Positions 60,565-64,000 of a stretch of DNA of 64,000 nt are shown piece by piece. The number at the start of each line of letters is the position of its first letter. Position 1 is the stretch's first letter. The translations under genes and the position numbers were made by a program. The stretch comes from Poecilobothrus nobilitatus. Taxonomy: Eukaryota > Arthropoda > Insecta > Diptera > Dolichopodidae. The notes below the pieces were generated by a model that was not told the DNA's origin, made no database searches, and was given only the letters and a program-made list of their open reading frames with translations. The stretch is from contig OX352774.1 in NCBI GenBank assembly GCA_947095535.1, forward strand, positions 174,838,200 to 174,902,199, given 5' to 3'.

Positions 60565-61355
60565 CTACCTAGACCATTAAAAGGTTCTGAATCTCTAAAG
60601 CCAGTTGTAACTCCAACAAACAGACAAGTGATAAAATGAACAAAAAAGGAAATTAAAGAAAAAATGTCCTATTTTTAAAAAGAAATAAAATAATTTTAAA
60701 GTTGATAATAATTAATGATTATGTTTTTTAGTTAAATAATTCAGAAATGATAACTAATAATATTTACTCGTAGGCAGGCATTTTTCACTATGTATACATA
60801 CATAATTATATATGTATAAGTTTTAATATTGAGTTTGACGTTGAAAATTACTTCGGAAACAAATTATGTGTGATATCCTGCAGAGTTGACTTTTTTGTCT
60901 ATTTCTTATTTATTTATTTATTTATTATTATTATATATTTTTTTTTTTTTCGGGGAAAATTATTTAAAAAAACATATTATTTATAAAGTTATAATTTACA
61001 TTTTAAATATTCAAAAAAAAACAAACAAAAAAACGAAAATAAAAATAAAAAAAAAACAAATAATGAAATAACAATAAAAGTAGTTTTAATATTAAATGAA
61101 TGCACGTTAGTTCATAAATAATAAATTAAAATGCAATTTGCATTAATTAAATTTTATATAAAAGTATATACAAATCTGTATTAATGTTATCAACCGTTTT
61201 TGAGTTTTTGTACCCCTTTTTTTTAAAAATGTTTTTATAATTGTAAAAGAAATTAAAACAATTTTGAATGTAGTGATAAATATAGCTAAAAGATATATAT
61301 TACAAGCCGAAGAACTTCTCAGCTTAAAAATTTTTAGAAATAATGTGTTGAATGC
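60565..61355. other. AT-rich stretch, nothing recognised
   Basis: Contains a TTAT tetranucleotide tract (60903-60930) and homopolymer runs. Frames at 60886-61071 and 61143-61385 are compositional. Confidence 0.4.
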
Positions 61356-61363
61356 ATGAAACT

Positions 61364-61560
61364 GAAATCTCACTTTTTCAAACAAAAACTAAGTTTGACC
61401 TCTTATTTTTGTTTGAAAAAATTAGATTTGACTTCATTCATGTATTCGACCTATTGACTTGAATATTTCAACTTGTGCTACCACTCAAATATTATAAATT
61501 TTCAAAGAAAATCTGCGAGTTCAGGTGTAAATTTTGTTTGGAAAAGTGAGATTTTTGTTT
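61364..61560. repeat. Small inverted-repeat unit with internal direct repeats
   Basis: AAATCTCACTTTTTCAAAC (about 61365-61383) reappears in reverse complement as GTTTGGAAAAGTGAGATTT (about 61537-61555). Inside and beyond, TTTTGTTTGAAAAA..TTAGATTT followed by TATTCGACCTATTGACTT (61408-61460) recurs in variant form as TTTTGTTTGGAAAAG..AGATTT followed by TATTCGGCCTATTAACTT (61534-61595). A small MITE-like unit is possible. Confidence 0.5.
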
Positions 61561-61949
61561 AGGCTTAATTTTATGCATATTCGGCCTATTAACTTTATAG
61601 TTTAGTTTAACCACAATAACTTGGAACATACGAATAAATAATGATTTTTCTTTTTTTGGTTGATGTTGATGGCTTCGCCACTGATAGAAAATTAGCAGTA
61701 AAAATAGGCGGATTCTTTGTTTCCTTACAGTTTCTCAATCTCCAATTTAGGTTTTAGTTTAGTTTTAGTCTAACACTCCCGTTTTAGCCCGTAAAAGTCT
61801 AACACTGCGAAAGAATTATCCTTGGTATCTTTGGAAGATTCCGACTTTTCTTAAGGGGAAAAAAATATGGTTCTAATTAGTGTTTTATAAAATGTCAAAG
61901 AAATAATAAGTAAAAATTTCAGAACCTTAAAAATCATTAAAGTACATAT

Positions 61950-62420
61950 TCATCTTGATTGAATTAAGGCGCCCAGTATATGAAAACAATATAAGTGCAT
62001 TAGTCCAATTTGGTTTTTTTAAATCAAATCTAAGAAATTTTTTGTTCTTGATTCTTTCAATATTTAACAAAATTTTGTAATATACTGATGTAATGTGGAG
62101 ACTTCACTTGGTTTGTGATTAGAACAGTCTAAGAGGTTAAATAGAGATTTTATAATGTATGGATAGTTAAATTCTTTAGATCATCATTTTAAGAAACCTT
62201 GCTTGCTTGCTTTATATACAATCTTGTTAATATGTTCAGTAAATGTAAATTTACATTCAAAAGGTACACCAAAGTAGCAGTTGGAAGTTCTAATAATAAA
62301 AGAGTTCCTCACGGTAATATTAAACTTTCTGCAGTAGCGAAACACTAATTGTATTATTTTATAAGCTGCAGCTCTTATTGTTATTAATTTATTTTTTGAT
62401 TTCTCCTTCTTTTTCACTTT
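61950..62420 (-). pseudogene. Jockey-like LINE reverse transcriptase fragment
   Basis: The minus-strand frame at 62184-62417 includes FGVPFECKFTFTEHINKIV and YKASKQGF, the 'LGV.FDSKLTF..HI..I+.KASK.LGF+' block after the RT catalytic box of Jockey-type LINEs. Downstream in other frames are KEFNYPYIIKSLFNLL (about 62110-62165), IERIKNKKFLRFDLKK (about 62000-62050) and YTGRLNSIK (about 61960-61990), in the correct family order. Several frameshifts and the missing N-terminal RT mark it as a truncated relic. It is a different lineage from the 46-kb LINE. Confidence 0.7.
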
Positions 62421-62424
62421 AAAG

Positions 62425-63400
62425 TATTGGTCACCTTCTTTATTTTTAAACTCTTGATGACAAATTAAATATGTGAATTGAAAAAAGTAGAAAATATGTA
62501 AACGTTAATAATATATAGGAAGAACAAAAATCTGTTTATTTAAAGAAAACATGAATTTTTAAACGGTCCAATAATTATTATACTATGGATCCTGCGTTGG
62601 GTGTTAATTTTTATTTTATTTTTTATTTTTATATTTATTTTTAAAATTATTATATGAAATTTTGTGAAATAAAACTAAAATTAATAAAAAATAATATTTA
62701 GGACTTCATGTTGTTAAAATGATGATGTACTAAAAAGAAAAGTGTTAAAGAAAAAGACTTTTGTTATGTTCTCATTTAAAGTTTTATTTCAATATATTGT
62801 TTTAGTGTGTCAATATATTTCCTACAAAAATAATTTTAAGTAATTTTTAAAAATTCAAAATTTATTTATTAAATATATAAATTTAAAATAAAAAATTTTA
62901 TATCCTAAATAATATAATAATTATTCATTACCTTAAGTATAATTCAACAAAAACATCATGAAAATCACAAAAACGATTACAATGACTCTCGATACCTAAC
63001 AAAATCACTTCCTTATCAATATTAGGGCAGAAAACTGAATAAAATAAAATGGATATATGTATACCATAAAACCATTTTCAGAAAATTGGAAAACAGGCAA
63101 AAACTCAAAAAAATATCCGAGAAAAAAGGGTCAAATCAAGTCATTCAGACATTCAAAAAAAACACGATTTTTTTATCTCCTCTTAATTTTAGATCTTCTT
63201 ACTGTTTAAAATTATCATATATATCAAACCCATTTTCAGGCCATAGTTAGAAATATGAGATTGTCACTTTAACAGCTTATCTCGTTTAAGCATAATAACT
63301 GATCCTATTATAATAATGGATGCAGAAATTGAAAAGATTAAGATTTTAAAGTTGTAAAAGTGGGCTAAGCAATTTTTCTTTTTTACTTAACATATTATGT
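62425..63400. other. AT-rich stretch, nothing recognised
   Basis: A/T-dominated with no recognised coding, RNA or shared repeat signal. Confidence 0.45.
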
Positions 63401-63402
63401 GG

Positions 63403-63530
63403 GGACTTCGCTGGCCTAGTGGGTAAGAGCGTATAAAATATGCTGTAAACACCGAGAAAGTGTGGGTTCGAATCCCACACACGTCGTAAGAGTTATTCCC
63501 CCTTACGACATTTACAGCCACGCCTGATTC
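63403..63530 (+). mobile_element. tRNA-like SINE head
   Basis: A good A-box-like TGGCCTAGTGGGTAAGAGC (about 63412-63430) and a perfect T-arm with B box (GTGGGTTCGAATCCCAC, about 63461-63477) are present. The D and T regions are tRNA-like. The anticodon arm is longer than normal and unclear, and the acceptor ends pair only over GAC/GTC. The head resembles that at 20681, and the words CCCCCTTACGAC after it recall CCCGCTTACAAC at 20780. A SINE or tRNA pseudogene is favoured over a working tRNA. Confidence 0.55.
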
Positions 63531-63534
63531 ACTG

Positions 63535-64000
63535 ATTCTTAACAATTAAAAATACTAAAAATCCTCTGTTAACCTTTTCAAAACTGTTAACTTTTTTTTT
63601 AAAGTATAAAATAAATTATAAAACTGTAGCAGAGTAAAAAAGAGTAAATTTTAACAGAATTTTTGAAGCACTTGTCATATAAAAATTTCCTCATATCTGT
63701 AGGTTTTTTCTTAAAAGTTACCAATAATTTAATAATAAGGGGATATATAAAATACCATTAATTACCAATGTTTTATTTATTATTATGTGCATTTTTAAAT
63801 TTTATATATACATATAGTATATATATATATATGCATAATAAATGATTTAGTCATCAAGGAAATAACTTAGAACATTATATATATATATGTATACTAGTAT
63901 ATATGTATGTATCCTCCTAAATAAATGATCTGTAGAATACTTTAGATTGTGTATACCTATATCATAATAAATACCTCGTATATATGTATATGTACATTAT
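63535..64000. other. AT-rich stretch with TATA/TATG microsatellites
   Basis: TA and TATG/TACA tracts at 63802-63832, 63877-63912 and 63977-63996. Nothing else was seen. Confidence 0.5.

Noticed and set aside
63403..63486. Functional tRNA gene
   Set aside because: The A and B boxes are good, but the anticodon arm is overlong with no clear anticodon and the acceptor stem is poor. A related head at 20.7 kb is followed by a similar phrase, so a SINE head is more likely.

Overview
The window looks like repeat-rich, non-coding nuclear DNA from an insect, most likely a fly (Diptera). It is very AT-rich, with homopolymer A/T runs throughout, TA and TATG/TACA microsatellites, and TTG-rich stretches. 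It also holds non-LTR retrotransposon and Tc1 relics of the insect type. No intact protein-coding gene, rRNA or CRISPR array can be supported. The order-level assignment is inference; the eukaryotic, transposon-laden character is seen directly.

Left part (1-7.4 kb): a frameshifted Jockey/CR1-like LINE reverse-transcriptase 3' half (about 865-1970) is followed by a complete but dead Tc1 transposon (2395-7354). The Tc1 has about 220-bp terminal inverted repeats and a DD34E transposase relic on the minus strand (5945-6965). It is split by a nested 3.3-kb foldback element (2616-5931, 'family A'). Without that insert the Tc1 would be about 1.64 kb, the usual size.

Middle part (7.4-33 kb): mostly AT-rich DNA without recognisable genes. 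It holds LINE C-terminal fragments at 12.3, 20.2, 26.8 and 30.9 kb, and tRNA-derived SINE-like units at 20.7 and 32.1 kb. Copies of a second repeat ('family B') lie at 13.5, 17, 28.6 and 33.5 kb. The 26.7-31 kb interval is a compact nest: LINE fragment, solo family A unit, family B unit built of roughly 477-bp tandem monomers, LINE tail.

Right part (33-64 kb): AT-rich DNA with an inverted-repeat element (39.67-40.43 kb), a decayed A-like core (43.4-43.8 kb), a 5'-truncated LINE with readable RT (45.83-47.58 kb, minus), and a tRNA-Leu/Ser-headed SINE (50.17 kb) with headless relatives at 47.9 and 56.4 kb. A long perfect hairpin lies at 56.4 kb. Further LINE remnants are at 59.3, 60.3 and 62.2 kb, and a tRNA-like SINE head at 63.4 kb.

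The only hints of host gene structure are three speculative exon signals: a signal-peptide-like start with a GTAAGT donor (16675), a start codon split by an 82-nt intron (52885), and a strong 3' splice site before a short terminal reading frame (51250). The window is best read as intergenic or long-intron DNA shaped by nested transposition. The most interesting content is the pair of modular A/B repeats that share a core but have different ends.
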